From an uncultured Verrucomicrobiota bacterium (GTDB lineage Bacteria; Verrucomicrobiota; Verrucomicrobiia; Limisphaerales; UBA9464), in assembly GCA_903925515.1 (NCBI GenBank), contig CAIYFP010000270.1:1-5408 (forward strand): 5,408 nucleotides of DNA, written 5' to 3'. The translations under genes and the position numbers were made by a program. The notes below the pieces were generated by a model. That model was not told where the DNA came from, made no database searches, and was given only the letters and a program-made list of their open reading frames with translations. How positions within the stretch are numbered: position 1 is the first letter of the stretch; every line of letters starts with the position of its first letter. Below, one piece after another: positions 1 to 5,311 of this stretch.

Positions 1-494
1 CCTCGAAGGACCCACCGCATGGGATCCCTTGCTCGAAACCGAGGGTTTCGCGGCGGGTAGCCGGTGGTTGAGCGAAGCGATGCCACCGGTCACCGAGCCC
101 CATCACCCTCCTCACCCGGGAGGGGTGCCAGCCAGGTTCCGCCCCCGGCACTGGCATCCTTGCCGGGATGCCGGACTTCACGTCCGCACGGGTCCCCGGT
201 GGTATCGTCGGTTCGCTCCTCGACCGCCGGCTACAAGCTGGGAAGCCTCCGGCTTCATGGCAGATGGACGCCGAGGTCACTTGGGATGTTGCCATCCGCG
301 CCCATGCCGGGGCTCATGCCCATCCGCCACGATCGCGTTCCGGCGCGCCGCCTGCCGTGCTTCACGGGGTCGTGGATCCGAAGTCCCTCCCATCCTTACG
401 CGAGGATTTGGGTTCCCCACGAATCCGCAGGGTCCCATGGCAAGGCGTTTCCATGGTTGGCGTCCCTCAACCCGTCCTGCATCGTGCCCGCCCG
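1..494. other. Gene-free, hairpin-rich region upstream of ruvB
   Basis: No protein family is recognisable here on either strand. Open frames run through it because the DNA is GC-rich, but their translations are rich in Arg, Pro and Ser and show no domain. Perfect short inverted repeats are unusually frequent: 34-40/44-50, 61-67/83-89, 153-159/166-172, 242-247/251-256, 284-288/293-297 and 355-359/363-367, plus a bulged one at 404-426. Several have 3-4 base loops. None is followed by a T-tract, so they do not look like intrinsic terminators. The region could hold the ruvB promoter and 5' leader, but I see no convincing -35/-10 pair. The first 60 bases could be the tail of a gene entering from the left, with a frame-1 stop TAG at 58-60; this cannot be confirmed. 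Confidence 0.6.
34..174. repeat. Cluster of REP-like palindromes
   Basis: Four stem-loops follow one another. 34-50 has a 7-bp stem CGAAACC/GGTTTCG with a GAG loop. 61-89 has CCGGTGG/CCACCGG around a 15-base loop. 104-127 has CACCCTCC pairing with the GGGAGGGGTG side, one G bulged. 151-174 has GGCATCC/GGATGCC with a 6-base loop, extended to 9 bp by a C-G pair and a G-T pair. Stem length, spacing and intergenic position resemble REP/BIME sequences, which in many bacteria are mobilised by Y1 (RAYT) transposases. No second copy or transposase is visible in this window, so repeat-family membership is inferred. The hairpins themselves are read directly from the sequence. Confidence 0.4.
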
Positions 495-1520
495 ATGGGG
501 GAACGACCGATCAACGCGTTGAACCGGCCGGACGCAGCGCTGGAGCGAACACTGCGGCCCGGGCTATTCGAGGAATTCACCGGCCAGACCAAGGTCAAGG
601 AACGCCTCGGGATCGCCGTTGCAGCGGCACGGCAGCGCGGGGAGGCCCTTGACCATGTCCTCCTGAGCGGTCCCCCGGGCCTCGGCAAGACCACCCTTGC
701 CAACATCCTTGCCCGCGCCATGGAATCCCAGCTTCGCGCCACCAGCGGCCCCACCATCGAGAAGGCCTCCGACCTGGCCGGCCTGCTCACCAACCTCGAG
801 CAAGGCGACATCCTCTTCATCGACGAGATCCACCGCCTCCAGAAGACCGTCGAGGAATACCTCTACTCCGCCATGGAGGACTTCCGCATCGACATCATCA
901 TCGACCAAGGCCCCAACGCGCGCTCCGTCCAGCTCACCATCCCTCGATTCACGCTCGTCGGTGCCACCACCCGCTCTGGCCTCCTCAGCGCGCCCTTGCT
1001 CACCCGGTTCGGCATCCGCGAACGCCTCGACTACTACACCGCCGAGCAACTGTCGGGCATCGTCGCTCGTAGCGCCGGCCTCCTTGACGTCGGCATCGAC
1101 CCCGACGGCGCCCTCGAAATCGCCCGGCGCAGCCGCGGCACCCCGCGCATCGCCAACAACCTCCTGAGGCGCGTCCGTGACTTCGCCCAGGTACGCGGCG
1201 ACGGGCGCATCACGATGGACCTCGCCGACCGCGCCCTCGCCATGCTCGAGATTGACCACAACGGCCTCGACGAGATGGACAAGCGCATTCTCGAGGTCGT
1301 TGTGGTCAAGTTCGCTGGCGGACCCGTCGGCGTGAACTCCATGGCGGTCGCCGTTGGCGAGGAACCCGACACCATCGAGGAGGTGTACGAGCCCTACCTC
1401 ATCATGGAGGGCTACCTCAAGCGCACCGCGCAGGGCCGGGTCGCCACCGAGCTCGCTTATCGCAAGCTCGGCATTGCCCCCGGCCAGACCCCGGCCACGT
1501 CGCAGGGCCGCCTGCTCTGA
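495..1520 (+). CDS. ruvB: Holliday junction branch migration ATPase RuvB
   Basis: RuvB is the hexameric AAA+ motor that, with RuvA, drives Holliday-junction branch migration in cytoplasmic recombinational repair. From the chosen ATG the protein is 341 aa, the usual family length. Visible motifs: the N-terminal LRPGLFEEFTGQ block (20-31), Walker A GPPGLGKT (59-66), Walker B LFIDEIH (107-113), sensor 1 GATTR (156-160), the LLTRFG arginine finger (R171) and sensor 2 RGTPRIAN (214-221). The C-terminal winged helix includes GGPVGVNSMAVAVGEE (275-290) and YEPYLIMEGYLKRT (298-311). The frame stays open upstream to 168 and has an in-frame ATG at 453, but the extra residues are Arg/Pro-rich and unlike RuvB. 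ATG 495 puts the conserved block at its normal distance from the N-terminus. No clear Shine-Dalgarno precedes either start. The DNA-binding hairpin reads RTAQGR (310-315) rather than the common RTPRGR. No ruvA or ruvC is in the window, and the gene is convergent to mcsB. Confidence 0.96.
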   Translation: MGERPINALNRPDAALERTLRPGLFEEFTGQTKVKERLGIAVAAARQRGEALDHVLLSGPPGLGKTTLANILARAMESQLRATSGPTIEKASDLAGLLTNLEQGDILFIDEIHRLQKTVEEYLYSAMEDFRIDIIIDQGPNARSVQLTIPRFTLVGATTRSGLLSAPLLTRFGIRERLDYYTAEQLSGIVARSAGLLDVGIDPDGALEIARRSRGTPRIANNLLRRVRDFAQVRGDGRITMDLADRALAMLEIDHNGLDEMDKRILEVVVVKFAGGPVGVNSMAVAVGEEPDTIEEVYEPYLIMEGYLKRTAQGRVATELAYRKLGIAPGQTPATSQGRLL

Positions 1521-1748
1521 CCCCTCCCCGCCGCGTCGCCACGGCAATCCAGATCGTCCACCGCCACGCCATGGTCCGTGCCCAACCTCCGCGTCCCCAT
1601 TTCCACGTCGCTGGAATGGTTCGGCGTGACGCCAATGATGTTTGGGGTGGTCGGACCCCTGATCCCCGCGTAGGCAGTTCCTGAGTGCCCGGTCCTCGCC
1701 TCGCGCGGCGCCGACGGAGGGTCGAAAAGCCAGGCCCTCATGGCGTGG

Positions 1749-1781
1749 AAAAATCCAAGCCGCCGATCGAGCCGAGCTTGG
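1749..1781 (-). terminator. Candidate intrinsic terminator for leftward transcripts
   Basis: On the - strand, CCAAGC (1781-1776) pairs perfectly with GCTTGG (1760-1755). A G-T pair extends the stem, and ATTTTT (1754-1749) follows directly. This is the only stem in the window followed by a real T-run. It lies about 470 bases past the mcsB stop, or about 200 if the 276-bp element is removed, so it may have been the original end of the mcsB transcript. The loop is long (about 13-15 bases), which weakens the call. On the + strand the same stem is followed only by GTTTG, so it would terminate ruvB transcripts poorly. Confidence 0.4.
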
Positions 1782-1874
1782 GTTTGTCGCGAATGCGGGG
1801 TGCGTGGCGAGGTTCGGCGTCCATGGACGGGCCGGGCCTTGTCACGGGCGCGACCCGGGGCAGCCCAGAAGATA

Positions 1875-1893
1875 GCCCCGAATGCCTCGGGGC
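1875..1893. other. GC-rich 7-bp hairpin
   Basis: GCCCCGA (1875-1881) pairs perfectly with TCGGGGC (1887-1893) around the loop ATGCC. The - strand reading is followed by TATCTTCT, a weak U-rich run. No T-tract follows on the + strand. It could be a weak leftward terminator or processing site downstream of mcsB, or a chance palindrome in GC-rich DNA. Confidence 0.3.
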
Positions 1894-1981
1894 GAACGAT
1901 GCCGCGGAATCGGGGGGGCTGGATCGTCCTCAGCAAGGGCGCCGTCCCGCGCTGACGGCCCGGCATGGGCTGGCAGCCGTC

Positions 1982-2257
1982 CTAGTGTCGGATCTCACAA
2001 ATCGCTGGTGTTGGGTTGCTCCAAGAACGCCCCGGGGCACGGCGTGAGGACGGAGCCTACCCGCAGCGGTCTGGGACGGACGAACCACGAAGCCCCGGGG
2101 CATTCATGGAGCCACCCGAAGGGCCGCGGCTCTTTTCGCGTCCCACGTCGTGGCTCGCTCCTCTCAGACCTCTGCGGGTCCGCTCGTCACTCGCGCCTCG
2201 TCGGACACGAAAATCCCTCGCGACGAAACACCAGCCCTTTGTGAGACACGACACTAG
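1982..2257. mobile_element. Complete 276-bp MITE-like palindromic element, copy 1
   Basis: The element has 38-bp terminal inverted repeats. The left end reads CTAGTGTCG, two bases, TCTCACAAA, two bases, GCTGGTGTT, two bases, GTTGC. The reverse complement of the right end gives the same three 9-base blocks and GTCGC, about 31 of 38 positions matching. CTAG bounds both ends (1982-1985 and 2254-2257). Symmetry continues inward: ACCCGCAG at 2059-2066 pairs with CTGCGGGT at 2172-2179, GGTCTG at 2068-2073 with CAGACC at 2165-2170, CCACGA at 2085-2090 with TCGTGG at 2148-2153, and GAGCC at 2109-2113 with GGCTC at 2128-2132. All centre on about 2119-2120. An internal GCCCCGGGGCA occurs twice (2029-2039 and 2092-2102). 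It encodes no transposase, so it is non-autonomous. CTAG is compatible with a YTAR target duplication, as used by some IS5-family elements, or with a TA duplication; the parent family is not identified. A second copy starts at 5312. Confidence 0.8.
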
Positions 2258-3369
2258 TCGGAGCCCGGGCCCTCGGTCCCAAGCGGCCCGAGGCGGCGAT
2301 GGTCGGGGCGCTCCAGCCGGGCCAACCGGTCCCGGAGCACGTCCGAGCGGAGCACGTCACGTTCCTCGGCCCCCAGTTTCTCCTTGTTGCTAAAAAGGCA
2401 TTGGAGATGCGCGGGCTGGGTGACAAGGAACAGTTCGTTGACCAGCGCCCGCGTCTCGGGGGGCAGCAGGCCAATGTCCACCCCCAGCCACATCAGGCTC
2501 AGGAGGTTCAAGGTCTCCTTGGAGGAAATGGTATGGGAATTGGCGAGGATGCCATAGGCGCGCCCCACATGGTTGAAGAGCGTGCGCGGCTTCTTGCCCA
2601 GCAGGGATTTCCGTGCGTTCTCCTCGTGCTCGAGGATTTGGAGGATCACCTTGCTCAGCTTTTCCACAATCTCCGGCTCGGACTCGCCGAGGGTCATCTG
2701 GTTGGAAACCTGGAACAGGTTGCCCAAGGCCTCCGTTCCCTCCCCGTACAGCCCGCGAACCGCCAACCCGAGCTTGCCAACCGCCTGGATGATCTGCCCG
2801 ACCTGCTCGGCAAGCACCAAGCCGGGCAGGTGCAACATCGCGCTGACCCGGATGCCGGTGCCGAGGTTGGTGGGGCATGCCGTGAGGAACCCGTACCGGG
2901 GCGAGAACGCCACGTCCACCTCGGCCTGCAACTCGGTGTCGAGCGCATCGATTGCAGCCCATGCCGCCGCCAACTGGAGGCCCGGCCGCAAGGATTGCAT
3001 GCGGAGGTGGTCCTCCTCGTTGACCATCACGCACAGGGATTCCTCGCGGTTCAGCACGAACCCGCTGCCCGTGCCCTTCGCGGCATGCTCGCGGCTCACG
3101 ATGTGACGTTCCACGAGCAGTTGCTTGTCCAAGTTGGACAACCTCTCCATGGGCTCTGCCATGCCGCCCTGCAAAGGGCCCAAGCCCTGCACGACCGGCA
3201 TCAACTCCTCGTACGCCTTCATCCGGTCGCCGCGCTTGGCATGCCCCGGGAACGGCAGCCGGGGAAGGTTCCTCGCGAGCCGGACACGGCTCGAGAGCAC
3301 GATCTTGTCATGGGGACCGGTCCGGTGGCTGACCTCGGAAACCGGCGCGAGGTGCTCGAGGATGCTCAC
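2254..3369 (-). CDS. mcsB: Protein-arginine kinase McsB (phosphagen kinase fold)
   Basis: McsB phosphorylates arginine side chains using ATP. In Firmicutes the phosphoarginine mark sends proteins to ClpC/ClpP and inactivates heat-shock repressor CtsR. The 371-aa product shows SSRVRLARNL (26-35, nucleotide-binding arginines), NEEDHLRMQ (117-125, acidic catalytic pair and Arg), CPTNLGTGIR (165-174, active-site Cys165), RGLYGEGTEALGN (205-217) and FQVSNQMTLG (219-228). RDVLRS at 337-342 matches the RDxxRA phosphoarginine-binding motif that separates McsB from metabolite guanidino kinases, with Ala replaced by Ser. The start is GTG at 3369-3367, overlapping the mcsA TGA by 4 bases, with a strong Shine-Dalgarno 5 bases upstream; the next Met is residue 50, inside the domain. 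Roughly 20 C-terminal residues (352-371, Pro/Gly-rich) extend past the part I can align with the family. The stop TAG (2256-2254) lies in the terminal CTAG of the adjoining MITE. No ctsR or clpC is visible. Confidence 0.93.
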   Translation of the reverse strand: MSILEHLAPVSEVSHRTGPHDKIVLSSRVRLARNLPRLPFPGHAKRGDRMKAYEELMPVVQGLGPLQGGMAEPMERLSNLDKQLLVERHIVSREHAAKGTGSGFVLNREESLCVMVNEEDHLRMQSLRPGLQLAAAWAAIDALDTELQAEVDVAFSPRYGFLTACPTNLGTGIRVSAMLHLPGLVLAEQVGQIIQAVGKLGLAVRGLYGEGTEALGNLFQVSNQMTLGESEPEIVEKLSKVILQILEHEENARKSLLGKKPRTLFNHVGRAYGILANSHTISSKETLNLLSLMWLGVDIGLLPPETRALVNELFLVTQPAHLQCLFSNKEKLGAEERDVLRSDVLRDRLARLERPDHRRLGPLGTEGPGSD

Positions 3370-3998
3370 GCGGCACCTCCCTTCGCGCCGGTCCCGGACT
3401 TCTTCGCGGCCCGGATCGCATCGCGAATTTTCGCGGCCGCCTCGAAGTCCTCCCTACCCACGGCCTCGGCAAGGTCCCGCGCCAGTTGCTCCATGTCCGG
3501 CGGGATGGGCGTGGGAACCCCCGCCGGTTGGTCCTTCGCCTCGGCGACGGGCTCCGGCGCACCCGGCTCCTGTGCCTTGCCGGCGGGCACCTTGCCCACG
3601 TGCCGGACCCCCTTGTGCATCCCCTTCAGGACCGAGTCGAGGGCCTCGCCAAAGACCCTGTAGCATTCCGAGCAGCCCAACCGGCCCGTCTTCTTGAACT
3701 CCGCGTGCGACATCCCGCATCGCCCGCACTGGCCGCCCTTGGCGTCCTTCGCTTCCCTGGGTTCCTTGGGCTCCCCGGGTTCCTTCGGATCCTTGGCCCC
3801 CTTGCCGGGCGCCATGATCGCTCCCAGCACCGACGTGATGTCGTCCTGCAACAGGTCTCCCAGCGCGAAGCCAACCGGGTCCGAGACGCCCTTCTGCTTC
3901 GCACAACCCTCGCATAGGTCGAGGCTTCGCGTGTCGTCATCGACGATTTGCGTCAGGTGAACCGTGGCCTCGCGCTGCTTGCAGACTTGGCACTCCAT
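3366..3998 (-). CDS. mcsA: McsA, zinc-finger/UVR-domain activator of McsB
   Basis: McsA binds zinc and stimulates the arginine kinase McsB. The 210-aa product has all four expected CxxC pairs (C3/C6, C29/C32, C91/C94, C109/C112), in two zinc-binding halves. A C-terminal UVR motif spans about 168-200, with the helical pattern LARDLAEAVGREDFEAAAK and IRDAIRAAKK; this interaction motif is also found in UvrB, UvrC and ClpC. Two low-complexity linkers stand out: a charged Lys/Glu/Pro stretch at 64-89 between the zinc halves, and a Pro/Ala/Glu-rich stretch at 136-167 before the UVR helix. They make the protein somewhat longer than the Firmicutes version. The start ATG directly precedes the first CxxC. 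No Shine-Dalgarno is seen. A weak promoter-like TTGGAA (4036-4031), 16 bases, TAGCTT (4014-4009) would give a nearly leaderless transcript, and is speculative. The gene lies 80 bases after ilvE and overlaps mcsB. Confidence 0.9.
   Translation of the reverse strand: MECQVCKQREATVHLTQIVDDDTRSLDLCEGCAKQKGVSDPVGFALGDLLQDDITSVLGAIMAPGKGAKDPKEPGEPKEPREAKDAKGGQCGRCGMSHAEFKKTGRLGCSECYRVFGEALDSVLKGMHKGVRHVGKVPAGKAQEPGAPEPVAEAKDQPAGVPTPIPPDMEQLARDLAEAVGREDFEAAAKIRDAIRAAKKSGTGAKGGAA
3374..3383 (-). promoter_or_regulatory. Strong ribosome binding site of mcsB
   Basis: The - strand reads AAGGGAGGTG, whose GGAGGT core (3380-3375) ends 5 bases before the mcsB GTG. It lies inside the last codons of mcsA, encoding Lys-Gly-Gly. 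It fixes the GTG at 3369 as the mcsB start and, with the GTGA overlap, indicates translational coupling. The other three genes have no comparable site. Confidence 0.85.
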
Positions 3999-4055
3999 AA
4001 GATGTCCAAAGCTAGACCAGCCCGGCCGATTTCCAAGCCACCGTCATCAAGCCGG

Positions 4056-4081
4056 TGACCCGCGCGAGCCCGCGCGGGTCA
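4056..4081 (-). terminator. Perfect 11-bp hairpin containing the ilvE stop codon
   Basis: TGACCCGCGCG and CGCGCGGGTCA form an uninterrupted 11-bp stem with a 4-base loop (4067-4070). Almost all pairs are G-C, and the first three bases on the - strand are the ilvE TGA. No T-tract follows, so it is not a textbook intrinsic terminator. It may protect the ilvE mRNA 3' end, pause polymerase, or partly insulate mcsA-mcsB from ilvE transcription. The hairpin is certain; its role is inferred. Confidence 0.45.
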
Positions 4082-4951
4082 TTCAAAGATCACCTCGCCG
4101 TCCACGCGCGTCCGTTCCCGGAATGCTTGCAGCAACCTTCCCGTCATGGGCCCGGGCCGGCCGTCGCCGATCACCCGGCCGTCCACCTTCACGACAGGCA
4201 CCATCTCCGCCGCCGTGCCGGTCAGGAACATCTCGTCGGCGATGTACACGTCGTAACGGGTCAGGTTCGGCTCCGCGACCGGGATGCCCATCTCACGGGC
4301 GCAGTCGATCACCGTCCCGCGCGTGATGCCGTACAAGGCGCCGGCGCTCAGGGGCGGAGTGAGCAGTCGGCCCTTGTGCACGAGGAAGACATTGTCGCCC
4401 GTGCATTCCGCCACGAACCCCTCGCTGTTGAGCAGGATGGCCTCCTCCACGTTCGCGTTGTTTGCCTCGATGCGCGCGAGGATGTTGTTGAGGTAGTTGA
4501 GCGACTTGATCGCCGGGTTCACCGAGTTCACGAGGTTCCGCGTCGTGGGCACCGTGACGATCGTCAGGCCCTCTTGGTAATACTTCTCGGGATACAACTG
4601 GATGGTGGCCGCGATGATGATCACCGACGGCTTCGGGCAGCGCCTTGGGTCAAGCCCGAGCGTTCCCTTGCCGCGCGTCACAATCAGCCGGATGTACCCG
4701 TCGCGCAGCCCGTTCGCACGGCATGTCTCGACGCAGGCCCGGATCATCTCGTCCTGGGTCATCGGGATCTCCAGCAGGATGGCCTTGGCGGACCAGTAGA
4801 GCCTCTCGATGTGTTCCCGCAGGCGGAAAACCCGGTTGTGATACATCCGGATCCCCTCAAACACGCCGTCGCCATAGAGGAGCCCGTGGTCGAACACGCT
4901 CACCTTCGCCTCGGATTCCTCCACCAGTTGCCCGTCGATCCAAACCTTCAT
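4079..4951 (-). CDS. ilvE: Branched-chain amino acid aminotransferase (class IV, PLP)
   Basis: This PLP enzyme interconverts Leu, Ile and Val with their 2-oxo acids using glutamate/2-oxoglutarate, the last step of branched-chain amino acid synthesis in the cytoplasm. The 290-aa product has the fold-type IV layout: N-terminal MKVWIDG, FDHGLLYGDGVFEGIR (20-35), the Schiff-base lysine K149 in NPAIKSLNYLNN (145-156), the class IV signature FVAECTGDNVFLV (179-191, E182), GITRG (208-212) and the phosphate-binding GTAAEMVPV (245-253). FEGIR favours branched-chain aminotransferase over D-amino acid transaminase or aminodeoxychorismate lyase, though substrate cannot be proven from motifs alone. The ATG at 4951 is preferred because the family begins at MKVWIDG; an upstream GTG at 5002 adds 17 unconserved residues. 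No good Shine-Dalgarno is visible. It lies 80 bases upstream of mcsA on the same strand, with a strong hairpin between them. Confidence 0.92.
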   Translation of the reverse strand: MKVWIDGQLVEESEAKVSVFDHGLLYGDGVFEGIRMYHNRVFRLREHIERLYWSAKAILLEIPMTQDEMIRACVETCRANGLRDGYIRLIVTRGKGTLGLDPRRCPKPSVIIIAATIQLYPEKYYQEGLTIVTVPTTRNLVNSVNPAIKSLNYLNNILARIEANNANVEEAILLNSEGFVAECTGDNVFLVHKGRLLTPPLSAGALYGITRGTVIDCAREMGIPVAEPNLTRYDVYIADEMFLTGTAAEMVPVVKVDGRVIGDGRPGPMTGRLLQAFRERTRVDGEVIFE

Positions 4952-5139
4952 GCGCTTCGTGGGCGGCCAACGTACGGGAGAGGCCGAAATGGAAGCAACC
5001 ACCCTGTTCCCGCCCCGGACCCTGCATCATCCGCTTTTCACCGGCCGGTTCCCGCCGCGCGCTGCGACGCCGGCAGATGGACCATGCAGGACAACCTCGC
5101 GGCTCGGCATCATCCAAGACCCGGCGTCCCATGCGAGGA

Positions 5140-5174
5140 TTCCATGCGTCATGAGGCATGGAAACCCCCATGCC
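5140..5174. promoter_or_regulatory. Two mutually exclusive hairpins upstream of ilvE
   Basis: TTCCATGC (5140-5147) pairs perfectly with GCATGGAA (5156-5163). GGCATGG (5155-5161) also pairs perfectly with CCATGCC (5168-5174). The segment 5155-5163 belongs to both stems, so only one can form at a time. In an ilvE transcript started further upstream, the 5168-5174 stem would form first and could be displaced. This is the geometry of an attenuator or conformational switch, but no T-tract or leader peptide supports that role. CCATGCG also recurs as a direct repeat (5129-5135 and 5142-5148). Regulatory function is inferred. Confidence 0.3.
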
Positions 5175-5206
5175 GCATCAGGACCCAAGCGGGGCTGGGT
5201 GGGTTG

Positions 5207-5242
5207 GACCCGCGAGCTCCGCCCGGTCTCCTGACCCGCGAG
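5207..5242. repeat. 10-bp direct repeat GACCCGCGAG, 26-bp period
   Basis: GACCCGCGAG occurs at 5207-5216 and again at 5233-5242, about 255-295 bases upstream of the ilvE start. GTTG lies just before the first copy, and the second is followed by TTCAAC. Tandem sites could bind a regulator, but the spacing is far from ilvE and no binding protein is suggested by the sequence. Confidence 0.35.
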
Positions 5243-5311
5243 TTCAACGGTGGCGAGGCCGGAACTTTGCAGGATCCGGCCGACTCGGGGAGTAGCGGGA
5301 AGGTGTGGGGG

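Larger units (their letters stand above)
1521..1981. other. Gene-free stretch between ruvB and the MITE
   Basis: No recognisable gene. A - strand frame is open across 1457-1966 (169 codons), but its translation is rich in Pro, Arg and Gly, matches no family I know, and overlaps the ruvB 3' end. Short inverted repeats occur at 1597-1619 (8 bp with a one-base bulge), 1623-1633 (GGCG-TGA-CGCC) and 1875-1893 (GCCCCGA/TCGGGGC, 5-base loop). The best-supported element is the candidate leftward terminator at 1749-1781. This space separates the convergent 3' ends of ruvB and mcsB, so termination signals for both strands are expected here. Confidence 0.6.
4952..5311. other. Upstream region of ilvE, no gene
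   Basis: No protein or RNA gene is recognised. The region should hold the ilvE promoter, but no strong -35/-10 pair is seen; the best I find is TTGCTT, 18 bases, TACGTT, which is poor. It contains a 10-bp palindrome ACCGGCCGGT (5040-5049), two competing hairpins (5140-5174) and a 10-bp direct repeat (5207-5242). Short - strand frames here have no run of Leu, Ile or Val codons, so a classical ilv leader peptide is not supported. The second MITE copy bounds it on the right. Confidence 0.6.

Noticed and set aside
404..426. Stem GGATT-TGGG/CCCA-AATCC, with GGGTTCCCCACGAATCC suggestive of a tRNA T-arm
   Set aside because: There is no matching acceptor, D or anticodon arm, and the spacing is wrong for a T-loop. 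It is only a bulged hairpin.
168..494. N-terminal extension of the ruvB frame back to 168, or start at ATG 453
   Set aside because: The extra residues are Arg/Pro-rich with no RuvB homology. ATG 495 gives the normal 341-aa length, though with no Shine-Dalgarno the 453 start is not fully excluded.
1422..1439. RTAQGR in RuvB instead of RTPRGR
   Set aside because: It departs from the common DNA-contact motif, but the rest of the protein is intact and Gln at this position is not clearly abnormal, so I do not infer loss of function.
564..1547. Long - strand open frame (327 codons) opposite ruvB
   Set aside because: Antisense shadow of ruvB; Gly/Ala/Glu/Asp-rich and featureless.
1457..1966. - strand open frame of 169 codons between mcsB and ruvB
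   Set aside because: Part of it has GC-rich third positions, but the product is Pro/Arg-rich, has no known domain, overlaps the ruvB end and has no ribosome binding site. The terminator-like stem at 1749-1781 lies inside it.
2299..3663. Long + strand open frame (454 codons) opposite mcsB and mcsA
   Set aside because: It is antisense to two genes with clear motifs. Its translation is His/Gln/Leu-rich shadow sequence with no domain, as expected opposite GC-rich codons.
5040..5049. 10-bp palindrome ACCGGCCGGT upstream of ilvE
   Set aside because: Short self-complementary GC runs are expected by chance in DNA of this composition, and nothing ties it to a regulator.
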